Shown here: positions 22,753 through 32,961 of the stretch, piece after piece
Position numbering within the stretch: position 1 is the first letter of the stretch
Layout of the letters: each line of letters begins with the position of its first letter
Source of the DNA: Odoribacteraceae bacterium
GTDB taxonomy: Bacteria > Bacteroidota > Bacteroidia > Bacteroidales > Marinifilaceae
Length of the DNA: 52,388 nucleotides
Direction of reading: 5' to 3'
Assembly (NCBI GenBank): GCA_031276355.1
Contig: JAISNC010000059.1
Location: forward strand, 1-52,388
The notes under the pieces: generated by a model
What the model was told of the DNA's origin: nothing
Database searches by the model: none
The model's input: only the letters and a program-made list of their open reading frames with translations
Made by a program: the position numbers and the translations under genes

Positions 22753-23985
22753 TTAGCGATCGATGAGCCGGGCGGCCAGCCGGGCGACGATGAAACTGGG
22801 GATCGTGCACCCCATGATCCAGAGGAAGAACGCGGGGTAGCCCGTCATCTCCTGTATCCACCCGGAGGCCATGCCGGGGAGCATCATGCCCAGCGCCATG
22901 AAGCCGGTGCACAGCGCGTAACAGGCCGTCCGCCGGGGGCCATCGCTGAAGAGGATCATGAAAAAGGTGAAAGCCGTGAAGCCGAAACCGTAACCGAACT
23001 GCTCGACAGCGACGCACGAGGAGATGATCCACGTCGCCCCCGGCCGGGCCAGGGCCAAGTAGACGTAGACGAGGTTCGGGAGGTTGAGAGCGAGAGCCAT
23101 CCAGCCGATGGAGCGGCGAAAACCCCGGCGGGCCAAGAAGATGCCACCGGCGATGCCCCCGATCGTCAGCGCGGCCAAACCGACCGTCCCGTACGCGAGG
23201 CCGTACGCGGCGGTGCTCATGCCGAGCCCCCCGCACTCCGGGCTATCAAGGAGAAAGGGGGAGGCGATCTTCGCGAGTTGCGCCTCGGCAAAGCGGAAAA
23301 GCAGGAGAAACGCCAGCGCCGGCACGATCCCCCGGGTGCGAAAGAAGGCGGTGAACGTGTCGATGAAGGCGGCCCATCCGCGGGTGCCGACAGGCCGGTC
23401 GACGAGGGGACGGGGCAAAACGAACCGGTGGTAGAGCGCGAGCAGCAGGAAGAGAGCTGCCAGAAGGAGAAAGACCGTCCCCCACGCCGCGGCGATGGAC
23501 GGGCGGCGTACCTCGAGGAGGCCGACGAGCATGACGAGGAGGCCCTGCCCGACGAGAACGGCGATGCGGTAGAAGGTGTTGCGCCAGCCGACGAAGAACG
23601 CTTGCTGCCGCTCCTCGAGGCCCAGCATGTAGAAGCCATCGGCGGCGATGTCGTGGGTGGCGGAACTGAACGCGACAAGCCAGAGGAAGGCCAGCGAGTA
23701 GCGAAAAGCGTCCGGCCCCGGCAGCGTGAAGGCCACGCCCGCCAGCCCAGCACCCGTCAGCAGCTGGGTGATGATGATCCACCAGCGTTTCGTGCGCAAC
23801 ATCTCGACAACGGGGCTCCACAACGGTTTGATGACCCACGGGAGGTAGAGCCAGCCGGTGTAGAGGGTGATCTCGGCGTTGGATATGCCTAAGCGCTTGT
23901 AGGCAACGACGGAGAGGGTGACCACCACCACGTTGGGGAGGCCTTGCGCGAAATAGAGGGAGGGGATCCACGACCAGGATTTCAT
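22753..23985 (-). CDS. AmpG-like MFS muropeptide permease
   Basis: This 410-residue protein has about twelve hydrophobic helices and no signal peptide. The opening WIPSLYFAQGLPNVVV and the segments YTGWLYLPWVIKPLWSPVVE and ATHDIAADGF match the AmpG subfamily of the major facilitator superfamily, including the conserved Asp pair in HDIAAD. AmpG imports anhydro-muropeptides or related cell-wall fragments into the cytoplasm. It is the last gene of the cell-wall operon, 15 bp after the SpoIID/LytB gene. Confidence 0.85.
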   Translation of the reverse strand: MKSWSWIPSLYFAQGLPNVVVVTLSVVAYKRLGISNAEITLYTGWLYLPWVIKPLWSPVVEMLRTKRWWIIITQLLTGAGLAGVAFTLPGPDAFRYSLAFLWLVAFSSATHDIAADGFYMLGLEERQQAFFVGWRNTFYRIAVLVGQGLLVMLVGLLEVRRPSIAAAWGTVFLLLAALFLLLALYHRFVLPRPLVDRPVGTRGWAAFIDTFTAFFRTRGIVPALAFLLLFRFAEAQLAKIASPFLLDSPECGGLGMSTAAYGLAYGTVGLAALTIGGIAGGIFLARRGFRRSIGWMALALNLPNLVYVYLALARPGATWIISSCVAVEQFGYGFGFTAFTFFMILFSDGPRRTACYALCTGFMALGMMLPGMASGWIQEMTGYPAFFLWIMGCTIPSFIVARLAARLIDR

Positions 23986-24000
23986 CTCGGGGCAAGGGAT

Positions 24001-25344
24001 TTAGTAACGTGTTTCGAGGTTCGTGCCGGGGAAGTAACGGGCAAGGATCTGCCGGTACGTGTAGCCCCGGGCACCCATCCCGGCGGCACCGATCTGGCAT
24101 AGCCCGACACCGTGTCCCCAGCCGGCCCCGTGCAGGATAAAGCGGGAGGGGCGGCCCGCGGAGTCACGTTCGATGACCGGGACGAAGGCCGAACTATACA
24201 GGTGCGACGGGGAGAGGGCCGAGCGGATCAGTAGCTCCTTCCCGATCACGAGCGTCCCGCCCGTGCCGACCAGCCGCAGCCGCGTGATGCGCCCGGAGAC
24301 ACCCCGCTCGAGTGGCTGCAAGTCGAGCAGGTCACCGAGAGCCGCGTGGAGCCGCGACTCGACCAGCGCAGAAAGCCCGGCGGCCGTGTACGCGACCGTC
24401 CAGCGGAAGAAATCGCGGGTCTCCCGGTCGTAGTCGTTGAGGATCTCGGCGAGGATCTCGCCCCCGGTGTTGCAGTCGGCGGGCGGCGAGGAGAGGATCC
24501 AGGCGCGGGCGTGCTCCTCCACGCGCAGGTCGGGCGAGGCGTGACCGCCGTCGTTGTCGTCGACCTTGACGAGGTAGGGATGGAAGCGAGGCTCCCACGT
24601 GAGGTCGAAACGCTCGCTGGCACCGCCGCAGCATTTCGAAAAACGGGCATCGCATACCTGCCCGTCGTGGACAAGTACTTGCCCGCGGGTGGCGCGTACC
24701 GCCTCCTCGACGGCGGGCGTGCCGGCACGGGCGGTGCCCTGGTAACGCTGGCAGTGGTCATCGGCGCAGACATCGTAGTGGTCGTGCTCCTCGCGGTCGT
24801 ACCAGCGGCAGATCTCCCGTTCCCCGTCGGCGTTCAGGGCATCGCTTCCCGCGGCGCAGGCAGGGGTGTCCCGCGGCCCGGCGGCCCGTTTCTCTTGCTG
24901 GGCCAGGAGCCAGCTCCTGGAGATCACGGCGTGCGCCTTGAGAAACTCCGGCGGGGAGGTAGCACGCATCTCGGAGGAGATGACGCTCGTCAGGTACTCC
25001 TCCAGCGTGATGATGTTCACGGCAGCGAGGAGCGCTCCCTCGCGGGTGAAGGCGAGCGTGCCGCGGAAGCGTTGTTCCTCGGCCCGTTGCCAGTGGAAGC
25101 GGATACCGATGGTGACCCCCGCGAGGTCGAAGGTAGCGGTCACGGGGTCTTCAGGAACCAGCGTGAAGCCGGGGGCAAGCCGTTCCGTGCCGGCACCTTG
25201 CCGGAGAAGCAGGCAATCGTCCTCCCCGGAGATCGCGTAGGCACCCCGGTAGCGACGGCCATCCGGCCCGCGGAAGGCACCGTTCAAGCGGAAGTGGATC
25301 TCGCGGGCGGTAAGGATACCGACGGAGAGGGTATTCTCATGCAT
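24001..25344 (-). CDS. SpoIID/LytB-domain protein without signal peptide
   Basis: The ATG at 25344 is preferred over an in-frame GTG two codons earlier and gives 447 residues. The SpoIID core is clear: [13 protein letters not shown], then [10 protein letters not shown], then DHCQRYQG, then [19 protein letters not shown], ending near [15 protein letters not shown]. SpoIID enzymes are lytic transglycosylases that cut glycan strands lacking stem peptides. The N-terminus ([15 protein letters not shown]) is polar, so no signal peptide is visible. This would put the enzyme in the cytoplasm next to the muropeptide permease encoded downstream. A second role or unusual export is possible. It overlaps the previous gene by 8 bp. 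Confidence 0.88.
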   Translation of the reverse strand: MHENTLSVGILTAREIHFRLNGAFRGPDGRRYRGAYAISGEDDCLLLRQGAGTERLAPGFTLVPEDPVTATFDLAGVTIGIRFHWQRAEEQRFRGTLAFTREGALLAAVNIITLEEYLTSVISSEMRATSPPEFLKAHAVISRSWLLAQQEKRAAGPRDTPACAAGSDALNADGEREICRWYDREEHDHYDVCADDHCQRYQGTARAGTPAVEEAVRATRGQVLVHDGQVCDARFSKCCGGASERFDLTWEPRFHPYLVKVDDNDGGHASPDLRVEEHARAWILSSPPADCNTGGEILAEILNDYDRETRDFFRWTVAYTAAGLSALVESRLHAALGDLLDLQPLERGVSGRITRLRLVGTGGTLVIGKELLIRSALSPSHLYSSAFVPVIERDSAGRPSRFILHGAGWGHGVGLCQIGAAGMGARGYTYRQILARYFPGTNLETRY

Positions 25345-27613
25345 GATCACGGGCGATTAGGCGGTGTACACGGTAATCACTCTCCACGCGCACCCGGGCC
25401 GTGACCTGTTCGAAGAGGTTGCGCAGCAGGGGGGCATCGTAGCGCGCGTAGTCTATCGCGCGGGGTGCCACCACTACCCCGCCCATGTCGATACAACCGG
25501 GACTAAAGAGGATGCGCTCGTCGCCCGCCGCGTGGTATTCCCGCGGCCGGTGGCGATCGCGCGGTGCCACGGCCACGCGCCACTCCCCGCGCTCGTGCCA
25601 GGCGATGATGTTGTACATGATCCCCTCCCCTTCCAGGTCGGCGAGTAGTTGTTCGAGGCGGACCCGCGTGCCGGCGAGCTCCTCCCCGCGGAGAACGAGG
25701 ATGGCCCGCGTGTACCCCGTGATGCAATCGTCAAGGGAGAAGAGCGGCACCTGCTTCCCGTGCCGGTCGACCTCCTCCTCGAGCGGGAGAAGATGCCGGG
25801 GGATCAGCTGCAGGTGGAGATGGCCCGGCGTTGACGCGCCGCAGCCGGCCCCGTTAAAGAGCACGGTACACGTCGGGAGATCGTGGGCCAGGGCCAGCAG
25901 GTCGCCCACGTGCCCCGCGATTTGCTGCGGCACGTGCTCCCGCGCCGCGACGGTAAAGTGCCCGGGGAAGACGGGAAAGGGATTGACGAGGATATCAAAG
26001 GTGTCGTTATAGCGCAACGCCCGTTGTTCGTCCGGCCGGTGCACGCGGCAGAGCGGACAGGGAGGGGCATCGCTGGCGGCTGGTTCGGCCGTCGTGGAGA
26101 GGATCCGGTGGGGATTATGCTGCACGCGCACCTCGTGGTTGTCGAAAGAGACCCGCTTGCAGGTGACTTGCTCGAGGCGGGCGTGGCGCTCCCGGGCCTC
26201 CTCCCACGCGTCGAGTTGCCGCGCGTGGAAGCACGCGAGTTGCTCGACGGTCGGCGGCCGCACGTCGGCTCTCCGGGCGATCAACTCGCCGGAGCGCACG
26301 GAATCCTTGTAGCGGTTGTTGGCGTTCACCCGTTCGATCCCCGGGGCGGCATCCGAGTTGCCCTCCCAGCGGCGGCAGAGGTAAAGCGGCTCGTGTAACC
26401 GACCGACGCGATACACGCGGGAGAGCGCCAGGCACGCGGCGTAATCCTCCCCGTAGCTGACGTTCGGGATGCCCGACACGCAGAGAAGCGGGGTGTAGAA
26501 CGCCCGCGGTGCCCCGAAGCCGTTCACGCGAAGGGCGTTGTTAGGGCCGTTATCGGGTGTCCACTCCCGGTGGTCGACAAGCCCCGGGGGGATCTCCTCG
26601 AGGTTGAAGTTGACGAGGCGATAGCTCCCGACGACCAGGGCGCAGCGTTCCCGGTAGAACGTGTCGACGATCGCTTGCAACACGCCGGGGTGGGCGTAAA
26701 GGTCGTCGCTGTCTAATTGCACGGCGAACTTGCCGCAACGGGGGTGTGTCACGGCGTGCATCCAGCAACCGCCGATCGCGAGATCGCGGCGTTCGGGGAG
26801 AAGGTGCACCACGCGGGGATCGCGTTCACTCCACGCGCGGACGATGGCCGTGGTGCCGTCGACGGAGTGGTTATCGACCACCAGCACGTTGAACGGGAAG
26901 GGGGGCTGTTGCGACAGGGCCGAGCGGAGGGCATCGGCGATCGTCCGCGCGCGGTCGCGCACGGGGATGATGACGGAGGCCTCCACGGCAAACGGCTCGT
27001 CGAACGTCACCGCGGCGAACGGCGGGTGGACGAGCAGGCCGAGCGCCTCCAGGTGACGCGTGCCCGCGATCTCCATCTCCAGCTGCACCTCCCGGTTACG
27101 CGGGTCGACGTAATCGAACTGCTCCTCACTCCCGGCCCGCGCGCGGCTCGCGGGCAGCGCCGTGTACAACGTCTCCGGCACGCGGGCGATAGCCCCTTCC
27201 CGCGACAGGCGCAGGCGCGCGTCGTAGAGGGCCGCGTGGCGGTAATCGCGGGACATCTCGCGCGTCACCTTCTGGAAACTCCCCGCGTGAATGCAAGCAA
27301 GCGGCCCGAAGGTAAAGTCATCACGCAAGCTGCCCGGCTGGTAATCGATCGTCGGCGCGGGGAAGAGCTCTCCCTCCCGCTCCTCGAGGTAGTCGGAATA
27401 GAGCATGACGGCCCCCGTCTCCCTTGCCGCCTCGAGGAAACGCGCCAGCGCGCGGGCTTCCGGCGGCCGCACGCGACCCGTGCAGAGGAAGAAGTACGGG
27501 GTAGAGACCGCGTCCGCCACGCGGCGCGCGACGGCGCGGGAGAGGAGCGGCGAGCGGAGCGTGACGATCGACGCGTCACCCGCGGGCAAGCAGGTAAACT
27601 CCTCGTTGCTCAT
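25337..27613 (-). CDS. GT2 glycosyltransferase fused to DUF4922 HIT-like domain
   Basis: The ATG at 27613 overlaps the M64 stop (ATGA) and gives 758 residues. Residues 60-130 look like a partial glycosyltransferase-like segment. Residues 211-480 are a GT-A family 2 domain with [10 protein letters not shown] and the DSDD metal motif at 301-304. The last 240 residues are a DUF4922 region with CPLC and GHLHLQ, the HxHxQ-type motif of the HIT/GalT nucleotidyl-transferase superfamily. The fusion suggests handling of an activated sugar. The substrate is unknown. The protein appears cytoplasmic and is coupled to the cell-wall genes around it. Confidence 0.82.
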   Translation of the reverse strand: MSNEEFTCLPAGDASIVTLRSPLLSRAVARRVADAVSTPYFFLCTGRVRPPEARALARFLEAARETGAVMLYSDYLEEREGELFPAPTIDYQPGSLRDDFTFGPLACIHAGSFQKVTREMSRDYRHAALYDARLRLSREGAIARVPETLYTALPASRARAGSEEQFDYVDPRNREVQLEMEIAGTRHLEALGLLVHPPFAAVTFDEPFAVEASVIIPVRDRARTIADALRSALSQQPPFPFNVLVVDNHSVDGTTAIVRAWSERDPRVVHLLPERRDLAIGGCWMHAVTHPRCGKFAVQLDSDDLYAHPGVLQAIVDTFYRERCALVVGSYRLVNFNLEEIPPGLVDHREWTPDNGPNNALRVNGFGAPRAFYTPLLCVSGIPNVSYGEDYAACLALSRVYRVGRLHEPLYLCRRWEGNSDAAPGIERVNANNRYKDSVRSGELIARRADVRPPTVEQLACFHARQLDAWEEARERHARLEQVTCKRVSFDNHEVRVQHNPHRILSTTAEPAASDAPPCPLCRVHRPDEQRALRYNDTFDILVNPFPVFPGHFTVAAREHVPQQIAGHVGDLLALAHDLPTCTVLFNGAGCGASTPGHLHLQLIPRHLLPLEEEVDRHGKQVPLFSLDDCITGYTRAILVLRGEELAGTRVRLEQLLADLEGEGIMYNIIAWHERGEWRVAVAPRDRHRPREYHAAGDERILFSPGCIDMGGVVVAPRAIDYARYDAPLLRNLFEQVTARVRVESDYRVHRLIARDHA

Positions 27614-28887
27614 TCCGCGTAGCGATGAACCTGTTCGACGATGGCCCGCGTGCAGACGGGACAGAAGTCGTTGCCCGACAGCGTGCGCATCAGGCAATCC
27701 TGCCGCGGGCGGTAGACCCCCTTGAAGGCGTACCCGCCCCCCTCGTAGACACCGAGGCGGTCGGGGCGCGCGGGGTCGAGGGGCGTGGGGACGGGGGTCG
27801 CCGCGTCGAGCATATCTTTCCACTTGCTCTCGAAACGGACCAGCGTCGTGAGGTTCGCCTCCCACGGTTCGACGTCGAGCGGGTACATGTCGTTGTAGGC
27901 ACCGTCCTCCGCGTACTCGTCGCCAAGCCCGAGGAAGAGATGGCCGAACTCGTGCACGTAGACCTTTGCCGCGAGGATATTGCCCGAGACGCTGATGCCG
28001 TAGTGGTTGTAGATGGCACCGCCGCCGTACTTGCCGGTGTTGACGATCACGTAGATGAAGTCGTAGGGGACGTGCGCGGCGAGCGTGCGTAGCGTCTTGT
28101 GGTCGTACGTCATGAGGTAGCGTTCCGAGTCGAGCGTGTAGAACGACGCGCCGAGGAGGGTATTTTTCCAGACGTGCTCCCGCGGGTTATCGGTGCCCGA
28201 CTCGAGCGACGGGGCCATCACGGCGCGCACGTTGAAGAGCGACGCGTGCTCGCGGTAGGGCGAGAAGGAGAAAAGCCCCCGCGTGAAGGCCCGGCAGTCG
28301 TCGAGGAACTTCTCCATCTCGGCGGCGGTATAGCCGTCGGGCAGGAGGACGATGTCCACGCGGCGGGCGGGGTCGCCGGTGACTTGAATCTCGCGCGTCG
28401 GGTAGGTCGCCCGTCGTTCCCGCTTGATGAAATCGTCGTGCACGCGGACGGGGTGCTCGAACTTCTTTTCAAACCGGCCGGTGCGGGTCTCCCGGACGAG
28501 GATCTCGACCAGCGCGTCCGCTTTCGGGTAGGGCAGGACGACGCTGCCGGTACACGCGCGCCGCACTTGCTTGGCTTCCGTCGTGCCGCGCCACTCGCCG
28601 AAGAGGGTGCAGAAGCCGCGGGAGTAGATCAGCGTGCCCGTGGCCAGGTCGCGGAGGTGCACGAGATAGTTCCCGTAGCCCGTCGTGTCGACGAGGTAGC
28701 GGGTCGACCCGCCCCAGAAAGGCTCTTCCATCAGGTCGTCGAAGAAGAGCTCCTCGCCGGCGTGTCCCCCGGCATGGACGAAATCAAGGCGGAGCGTTTT
28801 GTGTTCGAACCACGCGTCAAAACCGGGTTGCGCGGGCAGGCCGGGAGCAAGTCCCGCGATCAGGATCAGGAGAATCAGGTGTTTCAT
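27610..28887 (-). CDS. Secreted M64-family metallopeptidase
   Basis: This 425-residue protein begins with a signal peptide ([18 protein letters not shown]). The zinc site is [14 protein letters not shown], an HExxH motif with the extra Asp/Glu that is typical of peptidase family M64, founded by a Clostridium IgA protease. The N-terminal 130 residues form the M64 N-terminal domain. Three cysteines near the C-terminus ([16 protein letters not shown]) may bind a metal or form a disulfide. Most Bacteroidetes members have no known substrate. Its place in a cell-wall operon suggests a periplasmic or surface target. Confidence 0.9.
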   Translation of the reverse strand: MKHLILLILIAGLAPGLPAQPGFDAWFEHKTLRLDFVHAGGHAGEELFFDDLMEEPFWGGSTRYLVDTTGYGNYLVHLRDLATGTLIYSRGFCTLFGEWRGTTEAKQVRRACTGSVVLPYPKADALVEILVRETRTGRFEKKFEHPVRVHDDFIKRERRATYPTREIQVTGDPARRVDIVLLPDGYTAAEMEKFLDDCRAFTRGLFSFSPYREHASLFNVRAVMAPSLESGTDNPREHVWKNTLLGASFYTLDSERYLMTYDHKTLRTLAAHVPYDFIYVIVNTGKYGGGAIYNHYGISVSGNILAAKVYVHEFGHLFLGLGDEYAEDGAYNDMYPLDVEPWEANLTTLVRFESKWKDMLDAATPVPTPLDPARPDRLGVYEGGGYAFKGVYRPRQDCLMRTLSGNDFCPVCTRAIVEQVHRYAE

Positions 28888-28899
28888 GGTGTCGTGTAT

Positions 28900-31341
28900 T
28901 TATTCTTTATAGTATACGCGTTTGACGCGTTGTGACACGCCGGTCAGCACCTCGTAGGGAATCGTGCCGAGGCGCGCGGCCACTTCCGTGACGGGGAGGT
29001 GTTTGCCGAAGATCTCCACCTCGTCGCCGACCGTGACACCCGTGCCGGTGACATCGATCATGCAGGAATCCATGCAGATGTTCCCGATGAAGGGAACGCG
29101 GGCACCCCGGACGAGCACCTCCCCCGCGCCGTTGCCGAGGCGGCGGTCCAGCCCGTCGGCGTACCCGACGAGGAGGGTGGCGACGCGGGAGGGGCGGGTC
29201 GTGTAGCCCCGGCGGTTATACCCGACGGGTTCACCGGCGGCGATTTCCCGGACGGCGGCGACGCGGGTGGTGAAGGTGCTCACGGGCGACAGGGGTGCCC
29301 CCGCGGCGCTGATACCGTGCAGGCCGATGCCGAGGCGCACCATGTCATGATGGTATTCGGGGAAGCGCTCGATGCCCGCCGAGTTGAGGAGGTGGCGCCA
29401 GATCGGGTAGTCGAAGCGGGCCTGCACGCGGGCGGTCATCTCCTCGAAGCGGCGCGCCTGCAGGCGGGTAAAGTCGTCGTGGACGGGGTCGTCACTGCCG
29501 GCGAGGTGCGAGAAGAGGGAACGGATGTAGATCGCCCGCGGCCCGCGGAAGAAGTCGAGCAGCGCGGGAATATCGCGGTCGTCAAGCCCCGAGCGGTTCA
29601 TGCCGGTGTTCAACTTGACGTGGACGGGGAAGCGCTTGACTCCGTGCCGGGCGAGGGCCTGCTCGAAGTCGTCGAGGAGATCCAGGGCGTATATCTCCGG
29701 TTCGAGGCCGAGGGTGATCATGTTATCGAACGCCTCCCGCTCGGGGTTCATGACGGCGACGGGGAGCGTGATGCCGGCGGCTCGCAACTCGATGCCCTCG
29801 TCGGCGAAGGCCACCATGAGGTAGTCGACGCGGTGATACTGGAGCAGGGAGGCCACCTCGCGGGCACCGCTCCCGTACGTGAAGGCCTTCACCATGACGG
29901 CGACGCGGGCGGGCGTGAGGGAACGGAAATAATTCAGGTTGAGTGTCATCGCGTCGAGATCCACCTCGAGCACGGTGCCGTGCGACTGTTTTTGCAGGAA
30001 GCCGGCGATGTACTCGAGCTGGAAGCGACGGGCACCCTTGATCAGGACGAGCTGGTCGCGGAAGGCCGCCCGCTCTTCCTGCCGCAGGAACTGCCCGGTG
30101 GTCTCGTGGAAGCGAGAGCCGCCGGGGAACGCGTCGCGGTGGCGCGTGATCTCCTCGCCGATGCCGATAAAGCGCGTCACGCCAGCGGCGCGGATGGCCT
30201 CGCCGGCCTCGCGGTAGAGGAGGGCAGGAGGTCGCCCCGTCTCGTCGAAGTCGGTCAGTATCACGACGCGCTCTTTCCCCGGGTCGCGGAACGCCAGCGA
30301 TTGCAAGGCGAGGCGGAACGAGGTGGGATCCGAGTTATAAAAGTCGTTGACCAGCGTGCAATTGTTCACCCCCTCCTTGATCTCCATCCGCATGGCCACG
30401 GGTGTCAGGCGCTCGAGCGACGCGGCGACGCGCGCCAGCGGTAGCCCCCGGAGCAGCAGGAAACAGGCGACGTGCAGCGCGTTCTCGCGGGAGGCCTCGT
30501 CGGCCAGCGGGAGCGTGCAGCGGGCTTGCTCGTCGCCGTGACGCATCTCGATCACGCGGCCGTCGCGACCCGGCACCCCCCGCGTCACGCGCAACGCGAC
30601 CCCGTCGCCCTCGCCCCACGCGAGGAAGCGCGCCCCGGGACACGCCGCGCGGAGCCGGTCGAGCGCCTCGCCCTCCTGCCCGATGATCACGCGGCACGAG
30701 CGGAAGAGGCGCGCCTTCTCGAGGAGTTTCTCCTCCCGCGACGCGAAGTTCTCGTCGTGCGCCTCTCCCAAGCGGGTGAAGATGCCGATCCCCGGGGCGA
30801 TCATCTCGCCGAGGCGTTCCATCTCGCCGGGCCGCGAGATGCCGGCCTCGATGACGGCGACGCGATCCTCGTCGTCGATGCCGAGCAGGGAGAGGGGCAC
30901 GCCGACCTGCGAGTTGTAGCTGCGAGGCCCGCGATAGAGGCGCCAGTCGGCGGGCGCGAGCTGGTGGATCCACTCCTTGACGATGGTCTTGCCGTTACTG
31001 CCGGTGATGCCGACGAACTCCGCCGTCGATTGCCGGCGGTGGCGCGCGGCAAGGGCCTGGAGGGCCCGCGTCACGTCGGGCACGCGGATGAAGTTCGCCC
31101 CGTCGAGGGCATCGAACGCGGGGCGGGCGTCGCTGACGACGAAGGCCCTGACACCCGCGGCGTAGAGCGCCGGGATGTAGTCGTGCCCGTCGTGGCGCTC
31201 GCCCTTGAGGGCAAAGAAGAGGGTACCGGCCGCGCGGAGGAGGGAGCGGCTGTCGATGCTGCACTCTTGAATCGTCACGGGGTCTCCTCCCGCGAGCGCT
31301 CCGCCCGTGATGGCGGCTATCTCGGCGACGGTGTAGCGCAT
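28900..31341 (-). CDS. murF: Bifunctional MurF ligase-alanine racemase
   Basis: This 813-residue fusion is typical of Bacteroidetes. Residues 1-450 are MurF: GITGSNGKT is the ATP loop, SYNSQVGVPLSLL the substrate loop, and EAGISRPGEM and NDFYNSDPTS further signatures. It adds D-Ala-D-Ala to UDP-MurNAc-tripeptide. Residues 455-813 are alanine racemase: MVKAFTYGSG holds the PLP lysine and ICMDSCMIDVT is the second conserved block. The catalytic tyrosine is expected around GYNRRGYTT. The racemase makes the D-alanine used by the pathway. It is the first gene of the cell-wall operon and lies downstream of the repeat array. Confidence 0.95.
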   Translation of the reverse strand: MRYTVAEIAAITGGALAGGDPVTIQECSIDSRSLLRAAGTLFFALKGERHDGHDYIPALYAAGVRAFVVSDARPAFDALDGANFIRVPDVTRALQALAARHRRQSTAEFVGITGSNGKTIVKEWIHQLAPADWRLYRGPRSYNSQVGVPLSLLGIDDEDRVAVIEAGISRPGEMERLGEMIAPGIGIFTRLGEAHDENFASREEKLLEKARLFRSCRVIIGQEGEALDRLRAACPGARFLAWGEGDGVALRVTRGVPGRDGRVIEMRHGDEQARCTLPLADEASRENALHVACFLLLRGLPLARVAASLERLTPVAMRMEIKEGVNNCTLVNDFYNSDPTSFRLALQSLAFRDPGKERVVILTDFDETGRPPALLYREAGEAIRAAGVTRFIGIGEEITRHRDAFPGGSRFHETTGQFLRQEERAAFRDQLVLIKGARRFQLEYIAGFLQKQSHGTVLEVDLDAMTLNLNYFRSLTPARVAVMVKAFTYGSGAREVASLLQYHRVDYLMVAFADEGIELRAAGITLPVAVMNPEREAFDNMITLGLEPEIYALDLLDDFEQALARHGVKRFPVHVKLNTGMNRSGLDDRDIPALLDFFRGPRAIYIRSLFSHLAGSDDPVHDDFTRLQARRFEEMTARVQARFDYPIWRHLLNSAGIERFPEYHHDMVRLGIGLHGISAAGAPLSPVSTFTTRVAAVREIAAGEPVGYNRRGYTTRPSRVATLLVGYADGLDRRLGNGAGEVLVRGARVPFIGNICMDSCMIDVTGTGVTVGDEVEIFGKHLPVTEVAARLGTIPYEVLTGVSQRVKRVYYKE

Positions 31342-31469
31342 GATAACAAGTGATTAACGTTGTACTCTCGAGTCATGGGCAGGCAATACAAGGGGTTCAT
31401 TCTTCTCTGTTTCATGCTCGCGAATGTACAGGATTTTTCGGGATTTCAAACAGGTCGCCCGCGGCGCTC

Positions 31470-31679
31470 GTATCGCTATACGAGACTCGCGTATCGTGAT
31501 ACGAGACTCGCGTATCGTGATACGAGACCCGCGTATCGTGATACGAGACCCGCGTATCGCGATACGAGACCCGCGTATCGCGATACGAGACCCGCGTATC
31601 GCGATACGAGCCCCGCGTATCGTGATACGAGACCCGCGTATCGTGATACGAGACCCGCGTATCGTGATACGAGACCCGC
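31470..31679. repeat. Ten tandem 21-bp palindrome-containing repeats
   Basis: Ten units of exactly 21 bp follow each other without gaps. Each contains a 12-bp palindrome-like core, GTATCGTGATAC in units 2-4 and 8-10, GTATCGCGATAC in 5-7 and GTATCGCTATAC in unit 1, joined by ACGAGACCCGC-type linkers. Right after the last unit comes a different perfect palindrome, GTTTAGCTAAAC (31680-31691). The 21-bp period equals two DNA turns, so all cores would face the same side of the helix. The array fills most of the 367-bp gap between pepT and murF, which both read leftward. It may bind a protein, form RNA hairpins or be a variable tandem repeat. Confidence 0.95.
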
Positions 31680-31708
31680 GTTTAGCTAAACGGGAACGCC
31701 CGGGAGTT

Positions 31709-32932
31709 TCATTTCAACGTGACGCAAAGCTCGCAAACACGCGCGATCAGCGCCACCACCTTCTCCATCGAGGAGACGGGGATATACTCGTAGCGGCCGT
31801 GAGAATTATGGCCGCCATTCCCGATATTCGGGGTAGGCAACCCCATGAACGAGAGACGAGAGCCATTCGTTCCCCCCCGGATGGGCACGATTAACGGCTT
31901 CACCCCGACCTCCACCATCGCCTGTTTCACGATATCGAGGATATAGTGCAACGGCTCGAGTTTCTCTTTCATGTTATAATACTGATCCCTCATCTCGATC
32001 TGTACCGGTAGCTCGTACTTCTTGGAAAATTCCCGGACACCGTTCTCGATCACGCCCTTGCGCCACTCGAACCTCTCTTTATCGAAGTCGCGAATAAAGA
32101 GTTCCAGCACGGTCTCCTCTACCCCTCCCTTGATCGAGAAGGGATGAAAAAAGCCCTCGTACCCGGAAGTCAGTTCCGGAGCCTCTCTCTTCGGCAGGCT
32201 TCCCAGGAACTCGTGGGCCACCTTGAGCGAGTTGACCATCTTGTTTTTGGCATACCCCGGGTGAAAATTCCGGCCCCTGAAGGTCAATTTTACCGCGGCC
32301 GCGTTGAAATTCTCGTACTCCAGCTCGCCCAGTTCGCCCCCGTCAAGGGTGTACGCGAATGTCGCCCCGAACCGCTTCACGTCGAAATGGTCCGGTCCCT
32401 CGCCAATCTCCTCGTCCGGGGTGAAGCAAACGGCAATCCTGCCGTGCTTGATTTCCGGGTGCCGGGTCAAATACTCCATCGCCTCCAGGATCTCGGCGAT
32501 TCCCGCCTTGTCATCCGCCCCCAGCAGCGTGTTCCCGTCCGCCACCACCAGGTCGCTCCCGATATAACGCGATAATTCGGGGAAGATCACCGGTGATAAC
32601 ACGTACCCCTTCTCCTTGTTCAGGACGATCTCCTCCCCCCGGTATTTCTCGATAACCCGCGGCCTCACGTTCTTCCCGCTCATGTCGGGGCTCGTGTCCA
32701 CGTGGGCTATAAAACCGATAGAGGGGGCCTCCTTGCCAGCGTTCGAGGGCAGAAATCCCATCACGTACCCGTTGTCATCCACCGACACCTCCTGCATGCC
32801 GATCCCCGTCATCTCCTCGCTCAAGAGGTACGCGAACTCCAGTTGACCGGGCGTGCTCGGCGTTAACCCGGTCTCCCTGTCCGACTGCGTGTGTATCTTC
32901 GCGTAACGAATAAAACGGTCTAAAACAGACAT
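31709..32932 (-). CDS. pepT: Peptidase T (tripeptide aminopeptidase)
   Basis: The ATG at 32932 gives 407 residues, the normal PepT length. M20 metallopeptidase features are in order: HVDTSPD holds a zinc His and catalytic Asp, GADDKAG the bridging Asp, DEEIGEG the catalytic Glu and zinc Glu, YTLDGG another Asp, and GGHNSHGRYEY the last zinc His. PepT frees the N-terminal residue of tripeptides in the cytoplasm. It lies 29 bp downstream of proS on the same strand. The repeat array follows it. Confidence 0.96.
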   Translation of the reverse strand: MSVLDRFIRYAKIHTQSDRETGLTPSTPGQLEFAYLLSEEMTGIGMQEVSVDDNGYVMGFLPSNAGKEAPSIGFIAHVDTSPDMSGKNVRPRVIEKYRGEEIVLNKEKGYVLSPVIFPELSRYIGSDLVVADGNTLLGADDKAGIAEILEAMEYLTRHPEIKHGRIAVCFTPDEEIGEGPDHFDVKRFGATFAYTLDGGELGELEYENFNAAAVKLTFRGRNFHPGYAKNKMVNSLKVAHEFLGSLPKREAPELTSGYEGFFHPFSIKGGVEETVLELFIRDFDKERFEWRKGVIENGVREFSKKYELPVQIEMRDQYYNMKEKLEPLHYILDIVKQAMVEVGVKPLIVPIRGGTNGSRLSFMGLPTPNIGNGGHNSHGRYEYIPVSSMEKVVALIARVCELCVTLK

Positions 32933-32961
32933 GCGTGCAAGTGACTTAAGTGAATAACTCG

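Noticed and set aside
22465..23892. Long plus-strand frame of 475 codons opposite the AmpG-like gene
   Set aside because: It lies antisense to a clear transporter, is rich in Arg, Glu, Gly and Asp, and has no domain. GC-rich genes produce such empty antisense frames.
26717..27622. Plus-strand frame of 301 codons opposite the GT2-DUF4922 gene
   Set aside because: Antisense shadow of a strongly supported gene, with low-complexity Arg/Gly-rich content.
28999..30444. Plus-strand frame of 481 codons opposite murF-alr
   Set aside because: Same reason: it mirrors the third-position GC of a well-supported gene and has no motif.
31470..31679. CRISPR array
   Set aside because: Units are joined head to tail with no unique spacers, and no cas gene is near.
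31360..31689. Repeat-encoded protein with AYRDTRP heptads
   Set aside because: The open frames exist only because a 21-bp repeat has no stop in several frames. Several frames give equally regular peptides, so coding is not supported.
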